This document shows positions 17,029 to 32,000 of a DNA stretch of 47,754 nt, piece after piece (position 1 is the first letter of the stretch; the number at the start of each line of letters is the position of its first letter). This DNA comes from a virus, in IMG/VR virus record IMGVR_UViG_3300020205_000094, positions 1 through 47,754 of that record; one strand, 5' to 3'. The notes beneath the pieces were generated by a model, which had not been told where the DNA came from, made no database searches, and was given only the letters and a program-made list of their open reading frames with translations. Both the position numbers and the translations under genes were made by a program.

Positions 17029-17049
17029 GTTGTTTTCACCTATACAATG

Positions 17050-17057
17050 TATTTATT
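17050..17057 (-). promoter_or_regulatory. T4-type late promoter motif upstream of the 204-residue structural gene
   Basis: Reads AATAAATA on the minus strand, in the 41-base gap after the giant gene and 22 bases before the start at 17028. Spacing is like that of the motif at 42814. Confidence 0.72.
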
Positions 17058-17069
17058 TTAATAGTTTTC

Positions 17070-20000
17070 TTATACTTTATTCTTGTCCGGCAACAGAGCG
17101 TAAGTTGATCTAATAAACTTAGCTGGGTCAGACCCAGAATCAGCTAAACCAATACCCTCTGTAGACCATGCTTGACCTACACGCTTTTGAACTACAATAT
17201 ACTGCCCTGCTTCGGGTACTTCAGTTAAACGAATCTGCATCGGCTGTTGATTACCTGCGGCCGTTACTGAAAATTCAGCTTCGTATGCTACATCACCGCT
17301 TGGACTATCTGGCCCTATATTTGGATTCCAAATAGTGTATGAAGTCTTGCGTAATCTACGGCCTGCTACAAATACTTCTACATCATTACACTGATTATAT
17401 GCTGACGGTATAGTTTTTCTATACCACGTATTGTCTGCAACAGGTACAGTCAGTTTAAAGTCTAATTGTATCTTTAGATACTTAATTCCCTTAGAAATTA
17501 CTCTACTAGTCGGTGTTTGATTATTAATATTGAATATTAGTGATCCAATCGTATTTACACTAGTAGCTGTAACTGTAAATGTAGTCAAGCTATTAATAGA
17601 CGTAATAATCGCCAATGTACCAAAGTTTCCGGCACCAGAAACTTTGCTAACAATTTGTCCTACTTGTAATCCGCTTGTATTATTAGGAATTGTTAATCCA
17701 TTTTTTACATAAGAACCAGTTAATGTAACAGTAGACACTAATCCCGCAGTATTAACAGTACCAGCAATAGTTATAGTTTTTACGTCTTCTGCTCCAGTAA
17801 ACTGTATAGTTCCATATACGTTTGCTGTGGTCGATTTAATAGTGATTTGTGTATTACTATTAACTTCGGTAATTATAGTATAGCCGCCAATTGATCCATC
17901 ACCACTTATTTTAGTTAAGACCATACCGGCACGGAATATACTGTTAGCATTTGATAGTCCAGTTATTGTAGTAGTTAGGCTCGCGGCTGTTACTATTCCA
18001 GTAGCTGACACTGTTGTAAATTGTGGTAATGAAGTAATTGCAGGATTATATATTACTAAATCATATGCTCCAACTGATTTAGCCGGTGTTATAAAAGTCA
18101 ATGTTGTATTGCTTAGTCTGTTAACTACGCATTCAACATCTCCAACAAAGACCTTGACATTAATTTTAAATCCAATTCCTGTAACTGTTACTGTTTGACT
18201 GCCGGATAAGTCTGCTGTTTGATCTTCTCCAGGGAAAGTCACTGATGTTATTATTAGCTCAGGAGAGTTAACATAGATGCTAGAGCCATTAGTGTATCCG
18301 TCTGATACTGTTACCGATGAAATAAATTCATCTTTATACGGAACAGTTTGAACAATACTCTGATCTCTTACTAGAGTACCTTCAGCATGTACTGTCTTAA
18401 CCCCAGTTCCTAATGTTCCACGTTTTAGTTGTCGAATAATATTGCCTTCTTTTCTTAAATATTCAATGCGTTCGCCATCAATGAATACTACTCCAGGTTT
18501 ATTTAATCTAGCACTTGGTTCAGGCAACGCCGAGCCGTCAACTAATTCTATAACATTGTCATAATAATTTAATGTTTTAGATAGTGTAGTAGAAGATGAG
18601 TCGTCGATTCTTAAATATGTGTTTTTATTCAACATGTCTTTAAATATTTTATAACCAAAACTGTTTCGTGTTATTTTATTACTAAATGCAATTACATCTA
18701 TAATACTTGGTGCTAAGGAGACTTCCTCTACTAAGAGACTGCCCCAAGGACACAATCTCAATCCTGGCAAAAATGCTCCGCCGGCATCTGCTAAATTTTC
18801 TTCAGTATATTCAAAAGTTGCATCACAGACTTCCATTGCAACTTCAAAAAAATCAATAGTATCAGGGTCGTAATGATAGCCGTAATTTGGATTGTAATCT
18901 ACTGTGCTTTTTATAATCAAGCCAGTAAGGTGGAGTTTAGGAACAATATTGTTTAGTTGATCTCTGGCATTTTGAATTTTTTCTGGGTCTGTTAATTTAA
19001 TTACAAAATCGTTACGCCCGACGCCGTCTGTTACTCTAAAATAAGCTATGCTAGGAGTGGGACTAGGCGTCGGCACAAGTGTCGGTGTAAAACTAATGTA
19101 ATTCATGTTGCTTTCTAACGCATAGTCAACATTGGGTGTTAGTAGTTTTCTGTTTAAAGTGATCCAAACATACTGAGAACCAATAGCCGGTCTACGTAAC
19201 TTAATTCTACCACCCGATAACTGATTAAATCTGTAATACTCTTTTGCGCCAGCTACTAGTGTCGAAGCTGAGGACGTTTTATCGTGCTCACGCTCAATTT
19301 CAAGTATATCGTGATTACTAAAAGTAATTACAGTAATTACTGTGTTAGCAGTATAATCTCCTAGCAACTCAACAGATAAGTTACCGTCTACGGAAATTAT
19401 ATTATAATCAGAATTTGCAACTATTGATAATGAAATTTTATCTCCAGTTGTTGCAACGCCTTTTTTAACTTTGAGTTGATTGTTCACTGGAAACCAAAAA
19501 TAGTCAATACCTTGCACAATGTTTACACCGTTAACTGCAACAATGACTGTGCTACTATCTACAGTGTTAAATGCGTATCTTGAACTGTCAATAGTATATG
19601 TTCTACTTGCGCCTGCTACTATAAAATAGAAAGTATCTGGTGGTCTTAAAACACTGCCTTCAGTTACTACTAATACATTATTAGATAGAGGTTTAATAAA
19701 TTCAGGGTTACGAGTTAACGGATAGCTTGTGTCGATACCATTATGTATAATTGTTTGTTTTTGTACCTTACTAATAGAGTCGACTGCTGATCCTAAAATT
19801 GTATAGTTAATGATTGAATTAGCAGGCGGTGCAGTATCAAAACGTATTCCAATAGTACCAACTAAAGTATATTGACTAGTTGTTTTAAAAGTTGTTACGT
19901 TCGCGGCATCGCCATTAATAGTAACAAATGCAGTGGGTTCACTTGCCCATCTAGCAGTTGATATAAATTCAGTAGTAGTTCCGTCGCCAATAAAATAATC

Positions 20001-23000
20001 CAAATCTAAGATGTTTAGACCGTTTTGACTGATACTGGTTATAACAACTTCTAAGCCCGGTGCATAATTAGTAATTAATTCAATTTGTTGGTCAGCAAAA
20101 TTAACTGTATAATTTACATCTTGTTTGATAATATTTCCGTTAACTTTTACAATAACCGAAGTTGAAGTTCCAGGACGTTGGCCAATATCAAATACACTAC
20201 TAGCAGGGGCATAGTTATTGCTAGCAATAGTTACTGGAAAACCAGTAGAGTTTGCTGGCCAAATCCCTGTTAATGTGTAGATGTTAGTTCCGGCCTGCGG
20301 CCCACTAATACTGCCAATAACTACATTACTCGGTCCGCCATTAAAGCTAAGACGATAATTACCGGGATTAGCTATAATAGCAGACGCCCAACTTGGATTA
20401 GGAATACCAACTGTTAATGAGTTTTCTTGTACAGTGTAACCGCCTGGGCCGTTGCTCGGTGCTGTATAACTAAATCCAACGTCACCTGTAGTTAGATAAC
20501 GTACTGTTTCAATTACAGGAGCACCGTCACCAATTTTATGATAGACTGTGATATCAACTGTATCCACGACCTGTCCTGTTACTACTTCTTCCGGAGCATA
20601 GCTCGATGTTGTAGTAACAAATCCGTCGCCGTCGACGTTGATATCTTCTGCCGCTAATCCAGTAGCACTTACATAAGCAAAGTCGCCGCCAAATAATTGA
20701 GTATCGTAGGTAATATCACTAGGTTTAAAGCTGCCGTCGCTGGTATTCTTTCTTAATATAATACTATCACCGGCTTGGATGTCTATACCAAATGCTGTGG
20801 TAAATGTTGAATTATTAGGTATCACAATTGGTCCGGTACTTGTACCGTTGCCAATAAAGGAATTCATAATAGCATCTTGATTTACAATACTTGGAAAATT
20901 CTCAATTTCATGTTGTACAGTATTAACTTTTCCGTTAAGGGTAACTGTAGCTCCGGGAGTTATTGTACCAGCGGTTGTTACAACATCGAATCTATTGTTT
21001 CCAGTAGCCAATGCTTTAGCATACGTACTTGTTAAACGCACACTAGTACTGTTAATAATTTCGCCAATGTAGTAAGTGGTGCCGGAAACATATCCCTGAA
21101 TAGAACCATTGCTTAATGTTCCAGTTATTCTAATACTTTGTCCAACTAATCTTAGACCATTTGGCAGTATCAATCTTCCAAAGATATCAAATATTTGTAC
21201 AGAAGCAATAGTACTTGTTCCTTCGTATGCGGCTAGTTGACTAGCACCAGTAGATATTAGAGCAATTGCATTATCTCTAGCAAGCTGTGAGGTAACTGCA
21301 TTTTGTTGGGCAACAATATAAGCCGAATTTAAATCATCGTAAATTGCCTGTTTAGCATCTTTTACTTCTTGCGCTTGATCTATTATTGGTTGATTGCCGA
21401 GAATAATTGCGGCATCCAACGCAAGTTGAGCTTGAAGCAATATTGCCTCGGCCGCAGTTCTAGCATCAAATAGTACATCAAGCTGACGTGTTAGATCTGC
21501 AAGCAATACAATGTTAAAATCTTTGTCTTCTTGGGCAGTTGCTAACCCATTTGCAATAGCTATTTTTTCATTTTTAACAGCAATTAGTTTGTCAAGCAAC
21601 GGTTTAACTGTGATATAATTTGGATCGTCTAGTCGTCTATTAAACGTTTCTGTTGTTCTAAACGAGTATACTCCAGACGCTGTCTGTACTAGTGCTTTAG
21701 TTAATGTTATTTTTGCGCCGACAATATCCGATACAATAGTATTTGATTGTATACCAATTCCTAAAACCAACTGTCCTTTTTTAATTCCGTTAGCATTAGT
21801 AACAAATAAAGACGAACTATCAACAGATCCGGTGCCTAATGGTGTTGCAGTAATGTAACTTCTATTGCCAGTCCAGTATACGTTAATATATTCTATTTCC
21901 GTAGGAGCATAGTTTAAAGTAAATGATCTAGCAATGCCGTCACTCTTAATTAAGAAGTCTGTAAAGTCTGGATCAAACTGATCGTAGCCTGTAGTAAACC
22001 AAGGTAATGCATCATATCCAGATCCTACATCAAAACCAATACCGGTAATTTCTACACCACCGTAATCAACGCCCTGCATTAATTGACCAAGATCTTTACC
22101 CAGTTGGCCAGCTTTAGGATTATAAAAATAATTGATTCTATCGGCCGCATTTAATAAGTTAATATTTTTGTAGTATTCAATTACAACTTTAGATAAGTTT
22201 GATGGCGCTAAATTAAATTGTAATATTCCCCTATATCGAGTATAAGAATAGCTATTATCAATTTCGTTGAATACTATATAATCAGCTCCTAAAATTTCTC
22301 CGTTGTTATCAGATACTGTAGTACGTGTTTTAATAACATCAATTGGCCAAGCTAATTCAAATCTAGTTTTAGATCCGCTAGCAATAAATGTTTCTTTAGA
22401 TACTATTGACCCGAATGTATATTCAGACGATACTCTATCAAATTTAATACCAATCTTTGTTGATCGTACTAGACTGTTAGATAATATTGCCACTGCTCTA
22501 GCAGGAGTGCCGCTATCAGCAAGTGATCCTTCTATTCTGATAGTAGGAGTTACTAAGAAATTTTCTTTGAACGGATCGCTAATAACAATAGTAGAAATTC
22601 TACCAGATGATAGATATGCCTTAGCAGTAATAGTAGCAGGTGCTGGTTCAATTGTTATAATAGGAGCAGTTACGTAACCCGATCCGCCATCTACTATTCG
22701 TATTTCTGTTAAATTGAATCCAACACTATATAACCAATCACTATATGGATATTGTTTAATGTCATTACTACTGTATGTCAGTATACCATCTGAAATACTA
22801 GTTTGAAAAGGTATTACTGTATTAGTAGTCTGGTCGTATTTTGGAGGTAAATCAAAGTCAGATACCTGACTGCCTGTTGGTTCAACAATTTCGTAGGTGC
22901 TAACAAACTCACGAATTTTACTTCTATAAGGTTTAGCCTCATTGATATATTCTTGATAGCTAGGTAAGTTATCGTTTTGATATGTGGGTTTTTGTTTTAA

Positions 23001-26000
23001 CGGACCAAGGTTATGTTTTGATCGTACAAAACTTGTTTTAAATGCCCAGTCAATAAATTTTTGTTCGCTGAATGCATATCTTAAACTAGCAAAGAATAAG
23101 TCTTTATATGCAGTTGCTAAATTGTCAACAAAAATTACATTTTTAATTGTATCAAGAATAACTGTTAATTCTGCCTTTGGCTGGTCATCGAACACATACG
23201 AATCAAAGGTTGGGCCGTCAAATCCTTCTGCATTATCTGCAAAGCGATATAGATTATCAGTAAATTTAATTGTTCCAGATTGTCGCCCAACAGTTTTGTA
23301 ATTAACTGTTGTTTCAAGAACATCTTGATTATCAATTTTTTCTAATAGTACCCATCCGCCGATCCCTTGATTATTAACTTTTACTATTTCGCCAATTTCA
23401 ATACTGGCGCTAGGTAGTTGATATGCAAAATCAAGTATATGATCTAGTTTAGTAAACTCACTATATCCTGCAGAATACCAGTCAATATATTTCCAATAAC
23501 GAGTAGTATCATATGTTTGTGTGCGTTCTCTAAACCAAGATTTCTTTAAAGAATTCCAGGTATATAATGCCCATCTATTATTTGCAGTTTCATCTGAGAT
23601 AACTAGAACAGATAGTGTGCGTACAGATAACGTAGTTGAGTCAAGGTATCCGCTGCCTGGCTTATCAACTACTGCTGAAATAATCTGGCCTTTTAATCCA
23701 AGTATAGTGGTAATCTTTGCGCCACTGCCTATTCCATTAATTGTAACTTCGGGAGGATTAATATATCCTTTACCCGAAGTTAATATATTAACTCTAACAA
23801 GTTTTCCGTTTTCAATTACAGGAGATAGCACTGCTCTGACTATCTCGTTTGTTCCTACAAATCTAATCTGACTGTAAGAACTAATTTCATAGTCGTATTT
23901 TCCTGAACCTAAACTCGGCGCTTCATCTTTAGAATTTAAGCTAGTAAGATCAACATCATCTATTATAGACTGCGTTGCCATTACAGAATTAACACGTTCA
24001 ATAAACTGTTTAAGTGCTTCGACTCTATTAACAAACATGCTTTGTCTTGGTCGACTCTGGATACCGTATTTTAATTTTACTGGAAGTTTTGCATCAGGAA
24101 CTTCGTTGCCTAACTTATCAAATCCTGATAAACTGTCAATCCACTTTTGTTCAACATACTGATTAATTGGTTTATCAATATCACTTGTAGATAATAATTG
24201 ATAATGGCTGTGTATATTTGATTGTTCAAAATTATCAATAATCCAATAACGAACATTTAACGATACTTTTCTGCTGGCAATTAAATCTTTACAATTAACT
24301 AACGAGAACTGATCTGCTCCGTGGAACGATATGTAGCTAACTCCCATATTTTTAGGACTGCTAATATAGTTTGCAACATCTCTGGCAGAAACTAGCCTAC
24401 CGTCTATATTAGGTACTGTGACTTTATTTTTAACCCAGAAGTAATATATGTTTTTAAATGTTTTACTAATTGTATCAAATGTTTTGCTAATACTATAGGC
24501 GGTACTGCCGTATTTGCTAGTACCACTAATGCCAAGAGTTAATCCTGCTTCAGTGTCGGCTAATTTGTCCCACTCTGACGGAGTGTATTCGCTTTGAACC
24601 CATTCGTATATACTTACTAATTGATTTTCAAATAGCGTATTCCAAGAGTTGGCTTTATATAATATAGGGCCTTGATTAGGATCAATAAACTTGGCACTAC
24701 TTAAATCCCACCATAATTGTCCAACTTGTTTTTCTTTCCAACTCATTAGTGTGTCTACTACTACGGTGTCGTTCCCAATAGTATAAGTTGCAGGATCGTA
24801 GTATGTTTTAAACTTTAATTCATTTTCAGCAATACTTAAGATCTTACCCTGTAGAGGATCTACGATATCAAGATATGTAATTATACTACTATCTTCAATG
24901 TCGTATAAGAATACAGATTTAATTTTATCTATATTAACTAATTGACTAGGAGTTCTAAATTTATACCAAGATTTATTTTCAGAATAAAATTCATGAACTG
25001 CGCCAGTCAGTATATTGTAATCACTAATGTACACTCTGTCAGACATAGCAATAGAAGATCCGTAATTAGATCCAACTGCATCACCAACATCTAAACTGTC
25101 AGAGAAAATAAATTTATTTTCGTAGTAATCATATAACATTACACTACCCGATCCTAATTCAGTTTCTAAAAACGTAGTAGCATCTAGGTCAAAAACAGTC
25201 TTATTGTTATCAAATTGTGTACGGGCCAATTGACGTCCGCCAGCACTGGCAATTGCTAACTGATCCCCAACTGTATTAAATTTAACAGTTGAACCAAAAT
25301 ACTCACTGCCTCTATTATAAGGGTTACTCAATTTTTCTCTAAGTACATATAGTCCAGGAGTGTATGCTTCTTTGACATTAACTACTAGAGTAGCCGTTGC
25401 GTCATCATATGACGTTACAACACCGACCATATAATTAGATAAATCGCGTGTGATCGTAACACCTTGTAAATCTAAAATGTTTAAAGGTTTTGGAATAGTT
25501 ACAGTTGATGGGTTAGAATTGTAATTTATACCTCTAGTTAATAATTCGCCGGCAACAACTGCTCCAGTAGTTGGGTTAACTTGTGTAACTTTGTAAGTTG
25601 CTTTGCCGTCACCACCTGAGATAAAAACAATATCATTTACTGCGTAGTTAGTTCCTGCATTAGCAATTACCGGATTTGCTCGCAGGGTGCCAAAAGTTGC
25701 AACTACATTTAATAGCAACCCGGTTCCGCTCTTTCTTACTGTAAAAGTTTTTATTCCAGGTTCAATTGTTATTTGGGTCACACTAGAAGTTGTTACTCCA
25801 GGTAACACAACTGTCCATGTGTTAAATGCAGAAGGAATATTATAGTATACTTCAACTGCTCCTTCATTTAGATGAGTATTAGAATATGTTGGGGCTCCAA
25901 TCGCCAGTTTGCCACCATCTTTAGATACTGCAATAGTAGAACCAAAATTTGACTTTGCTGGTAATGTAGATTCTATAGTTTGTACGGCTTTATTAAATTC

Positions 26001-29000
26001 GTAATTATTAGAATAGTTCCATACACGAATTTTATCATTTCCGTTAATTGAATCATCACTAAAAGAAAGGATAACATTGCCGTTGGCAGCTACTGACATA
26101 TCTTTTAGCTTAAGACCTGCCGCAAACTCAGCAGTGAATACTACAGGAGATCCAACTGTTGCGCTACTGCTAACAAAGGTTGCATCGAGAGCATTTGCTA
26201 CAAGTTTTGAAATGTAATATACAGTCAACGAAGGCGCAACAGTTACAGAGCCTCTTGACGCTACAAATAATTTATCACCAACTATTGCTACCTTGTGTCC
26301 AAAAAATTGATTGTTTGTTTTAGTAGGTGCTGTTACTAGATTTGAAAATACGTAATATCCGTTAGCGTTACGAGTGTATAAGACAACATATCCGTGATTA
26401 GCATATACTGGCATTGCTCCAGCACGATTTTCTAATACAAATACTTCTCCACCAGGAGTAGAAGATATTGTAAAACGTATTGGGTCTATAATTTGTGACA
26501 CATAATATGTCCTGCCAGCAACTATAGTGCCAAGTGCAGTATTTAAAAAGACAATTGGACCGTTAAGAATAAAATTAGCAGTAGTTCCTGCTGATAAAAT
26601 TAATCTATTACCGGTTGATGTTGTTGAGCCTACAACCAAGGGTGCGGCATTTGCGGCTGGTGCGCCTGCGGCCAGATAAAGACCATCGCCTCTGACAGAT
26701 GTCGACGAGGCAAATGAATTATTTGTTAACAGTATTGTTGGGTTAGGATTATTAGCATCCTGTGTAGTAACTGGACTTAGCTCTTCTCTATATGCCCAGT
26801 TAGATTTGGCAGTAGGTCTAGTATAATATAGCATACTGTTTTCTATTGAAACTATCATCACGGTACTAACTTCATTTACAGATACACTAATACCAAAATG
26901 TGATTTGTTATTAGCAACTGTTGTTAGATTATAGCTGTTTTGATATTTCCAAACTGCCCATTGATTATCAGTACCATCTACCCACACTAGGTCGCCGTCT
27001 TTCTTAGCGGCTATTCCTAAATTATTAATAATCTCGATCGACGGTACTCGTACTGATACAAACTTATATAAATTTAAAGTTAGATCAACAGTATCTGCGG
27101 TGTTAAGCAATTTTGGTTTATCAAATTCGATGTAGTCTACACCAACCGCAGTAACTTTATAAAATCCTTCTAGCGTTGCTATAGTGTTGTTAACACCAAC
27201 GTAGCTGCCAACTGCAATATCAGTATCAACAACTCTGTTTAATGTAATTCGAATAGTGTTTTGTATAATTGCAAATTTTCTAATTAAATTTTCAAATAGT
27301 GTAAAACGATAAACATTCCAAGTATTTTTATCACTAGCAGTCCAGAAATAGTATCCGTCGTTTAGTTTGTTTATATCAACAGACAATATCTCGTCTATAG
27401 TGTTTAATTTGTATTCAACATCTTCAGAGTTAACGTACCCAGCAGTCGATACATAGTAATTCGGTAACTGATGAGTTTCAAATGGTGAGTGCGAATATGT
27501 CTTACTTTTTAGGTAAACTTGGTCGGGTAAAATTCTATAAACGAAATCTATTAATGAATTATCAATAGATTTCACTAATTCCACCGGTTGTGGATTAATT
27601 AAGAACTTAACTTCATCTAGTCTAAACTCAACTTCATCGAATCCTGCATTAGAGCCGTATTGACCTATGCGAATAGCCCATTCTTCGTAAAATTCTAAAC
27701 TTTCTTTAGTGCTAGTGCTTAATGCATCAAACAATTTAGCAAAACTATTTTCTGTTCCCTTTTCAGTTATAAATCCTTGATAAAACTTGTATTGACTTAC
27801 ATCGTCATTAATAATGTTTTCAAGGTACTGGCGCTTTTGATAACCGATAAGATGCTGTGCAAATTTTTGTTGGTCTAAATCAAAGCTGTCAGTATCTAAG
27901 TCATAGAAGTCAGGGAATTGGTTAGCTCGATAATCCCAGTTAGGAATTAACTTAGGTTGGGGTCTAGCTTCTAACTTATTCCACTCCGAATAACTGAATT
28001 GTTCGCTGCCGGGAACATTAGTTTTTGCGCTGTAATAAAATTCTTTGTACTTAACAGTATCACCTAATTTATAATCAGTCCAAACTTTCCAAAGTTTAAC
28101 TATTGCACGGTCGTAAATGAATCCTGGAATATCAAAGTCTCCATTCCAGTTAGTTGTCCTATAGCCAACTACTTTGATACGTTCTTGTCTATATCCCTGT
28201 ACTTGATCATATATGATATCATTGAATATAGTATTATTATCTAAAATAAGAACATGTTCTTTTTGTACTAAATTTAAAGTAACATGGTAAATGCCGTCAG
28301 CAGTATTTTTAGGAGATAGTGTGAATAAGTTTCCTTCTCTAGTATTACCTGTGTACAATGAAGACAGGGCCGCGCCATCTTGTTTTAACACTGAATACTC
28401 ATAAAAACTGTCGTATATGTTATCAACTACTGAATATTGTTGACTAAATTTAACTTCTTCGGCACACGGGCTTACACTTATTACTGCGCCGGCTGACCAG
28501 TTTTGAGTAGTCCAGAATGCAAATTCTTTTGCGCTAGTTTGAAAATCAGTTATTGTTCTAATAGTAGGATTAAAATTTTCAAACAGTACGCCTATTGATT
28601 TTAAATATGCGCCGTAACCTAATAGAAAGTCAACTACTTCTTGAATAGTTCTTAATTCAGCACCGTAATGCAGTGTGGAAATAGTGTCTTCAAATTTTGT
28701 TCTAATAATAATTTGTCTACCACCTGTTAACGGCAATGATGGTAACTTAGCAAAATATTTAATTTCAAATACTGCTGATGCTTGATGTGACACTGTTGTT
28801 CTATAATATTGATTATTAAAAAATATAATCTTATCTTTAGTGTAATACTGATTAGCAGTCCAATTAGTAAAGCTGGCAGATACACCGCCTATATTGATTT
28901 CAGCATCGTGATTAATTATTAAAGGTTTCAAATATTTAAATGCAGGAAGAAATTTATTATATCCTCTAATAACAAAGCCAGTTGTTGCTTTTTCTATAAT

Positions 29001-32000
29001 TACTGCGCTGTAGTCAATAGATAATACTGGACTGCTAGTGTTAAGAATTATATTATAATTTTCTTCTGGTATAAAAACATTGCCAGTGTTTAGCGGATTG
29101 CGACTATCAAGAATTAATTTAAATTTTTCTTTAGTAGTAAATCCGCCAAGTTTACTTGATAGGCGAACTATTAGATTTGTTAATTCATTTTTGTAAACTG
29201 GAATTTCTGAAAGAGATTGTCTTCCAATAATATAATCAGTGATGTAATTTACTAGCCCAGCAGTATGCACTCTAGATGCACTATCTGATGTGCTAGGTGT
29301 AATTAAATTAGCAACATTGAATCTTAAATTTCCTCCATCTACTTTATAAACTAATTGTCCAGTATCGTCTCTATATTGTCGAGTACGGTCAAAACAACTG
29401 GAGAATACCTGAGAAGGTCTTAATATAGTTAATGCTGTTATTAAAGAGAATGGATACTCTGCACTACGTCTCCATGCAGATTCGATCGGTGCTTGGTCTC
29501 CGAATCTAAATTTACCTTCAATTAATGATGAAGTATAACCGTCGATGATTCCAATATCGCTAGGGGCCAGTAACTCGCCGTCTTCATTTATAGGCAACAT
29601 TGATAACAGATGAGGTCTTACAAATTTAAAATTTTTAACAACATTAGTATTAGGAGCTCTAACTATACCATTAGCTAGGTCATTCCATAAAATTAAATTG
29701 TTACTAGTGTATGGGGCAGGACCGTACTCAGTTTCCCACCAGGTTGGTTTAATACTAAATCCTAACATTTCCCACGGATGTGTGTGCGGACGGTCAGTGT
29801 CGTATACTAATTTGAATATACCTCTCCAAAATCCTGGAAGTTCTGTGCCAGTTGATGATCTAAATTCTCTGTAATTATAAGTTTTTGGATTACTACGTAC
29901 AAAGAAAGAATGCTTAGTATAGTCGTCAGCTATTAGATTTGACCAATGCAAGAAGTCTCCTGCCATGATGAGATTAAGATCAGCAAATGATACGTCAGTA
30001 GTTCTGTTATATCCAGGAATAAAATCATAGATATCAAATAGACTAGTATCATATGTAACTTTAATATTATTGTAAATCCTACGTTCAAATTCTAATAATA
30101 AGTCATCTCTAAAATCATTAAATGCCACAGTAATACTACCGTCGTGACCTTGAATAACTTTAGTTGGAGTTTGATACGTAGTATCAATAAAAATTTGCGG
30201 CACAAATTTAGGATACAGTCCGTACTTTGTCGGTGTCGGTGGTAAGAAACATCCATCTGTTTTTTCATATTGCACAATTTTTAAATTGTCGCCGGAAGCA
30301 ATTGTTGATAAGATTTTTACAAAATTAACGTCAACAAATTCATAATCACTACCGTGTATTAACAATTCGTCGTTTACATATACTAGTACAGCATGTTCTC
30401 TAACAGTGGTAAGATCAAAGTCAAAAGTCAACGGATATTCAGTAATAGAGTCGTCAATTATTTCTTGCTCGAAAATAAAACTAGGGCCTGCAGGTAACAT
30501 GTCGCTTAGATAATACGGGCTAGCATTTGTAAAGTCTTTAACTATTTCTTTTAAAATTAAATCTAGATGGATTCGTGTTACACCGTCATATCCGTAATCA
30601 GTTGCTTTACGTAGTAAGTTTCTTTTAAATTTTGCATAATCAAGTCTAGCTGTTTTTAATGCATTAATTACATTATAATTTTTGCTAGTAATGTGATATG
30701 CGATAGGTAACAGCGGCGCGGCGTGTTGAACAATTTTTGTTCCCAGCGGCGTAATGTTTCCTAAATCACGAAGGCTTGCAGATCCAGGAACTGTTCCTAT
30801 AAATGAATCAATGTTGTCTGCAATTGAACTTACATGGTTGTTGATTTCGCCTAAGGTAAATGTATCTAAGTTTAAGTTTTGAGGATTATGTTCTAAGTTA
30901 GATGGAAATTCATAATACCCATTAATTTTTGGTGATGTAGAAGTTGTTTTAACTATCAACACATCGTCAATAACTAAATCTTTAAAGAATTCAACATAGG
31001 CTTGATTGTTAATAATACTAATTGTATAGTCAGTGTTATATTTTCTTTGGCCGTTTACATACACCTTGACTGTTAAGTCAGTTAATAAACCACTATCTGC
31101 ATATGCATCAATTAAGAACATATTACGTACTTGGTCAATTAGATATTGTCTAACAACAAATTGTTTAGTTTTTGTACTAGCAATAGACCATCCGTTGGCA
31201 TGATCAAACGAAGTTAATGTATTATTAAGTCGTAGGTAACCTAATTCGATATTAATCGGTGCTGTTAAATTTGCATTACTTTGATAGGTATGTTTGTCAG
31301 TATGAAGATTAAAATTAAAAACAATATCGCCAAAGTTGCCAATATTCCTATATGAAATATTAAAATTTAATTCATCATCGTAGGAGGTGCCTGGTTGATA
31401 ACTGAATAATTTTGTTCCGCTAAATGTAGTACCAGGATACTTTGTTGTGTTTCCATAACTTATTCCAGTAGGGTCTACTACTTCAAATAAGGGACTTTGA
31501 TTGACCTTATTTTTAGTCTGACTCTGTATCCAGGTGCCATCCATGTAATGGAACATTGATCCTCTATAACTGCGTCCCTCTGTTACTAAAACAGCTTCGC
31601 CATCTTGTGGATCAGTATCAGCTGTAGGCAATAGTGTGATTCTACGTTGCCCTAGATGAGTGACAAAACTTATTGTAAATATTCTACCAGAAACTCTAAC
31701 GTCAGTATCTGCTGTAAATAACACACGCATGCCTTCAACTAGATTAATGTTATCAACATTATAACCGTAGCTACCTTCAATTGTAGAAAATACATCTGTA
31801 GTAAAGGTGTCAACTAATGTTACGTTCTGTTTGGCAATACGACCAAAATTCCATAATTGAATGTTTGAATTAAATTCAATAATTGGGCGCTTGGCTCTTG
31901 CTGTTTGATCTAATATTAATGGTTGATTGTTTGCTGTTGCAGATGCTTCAATTAAATTTTTGTGGAACCAGCGATTATGGCGGCTCCACGGATTTCGATC

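Noticed and set aside
22303-22677. Plus-strand reading frames (here 124 residues; also 23521-23871, 34482-35045, 37141-37572 and others) opposite the structural block
   Set aside because: They are antisense shadows of long, compositionally normal structural genes and lack ribosome sites.
27465-27485. Hammerhead-like CTGATGAG core
   Set aside because: It occurs inside the giant coding gene, and no matching GAAA element with flanking helices was found.
30092-30277. Second minus-strand frame within the giant gene
   Set aside because: It is a short alternate frame inside a long open gene without a start signal.
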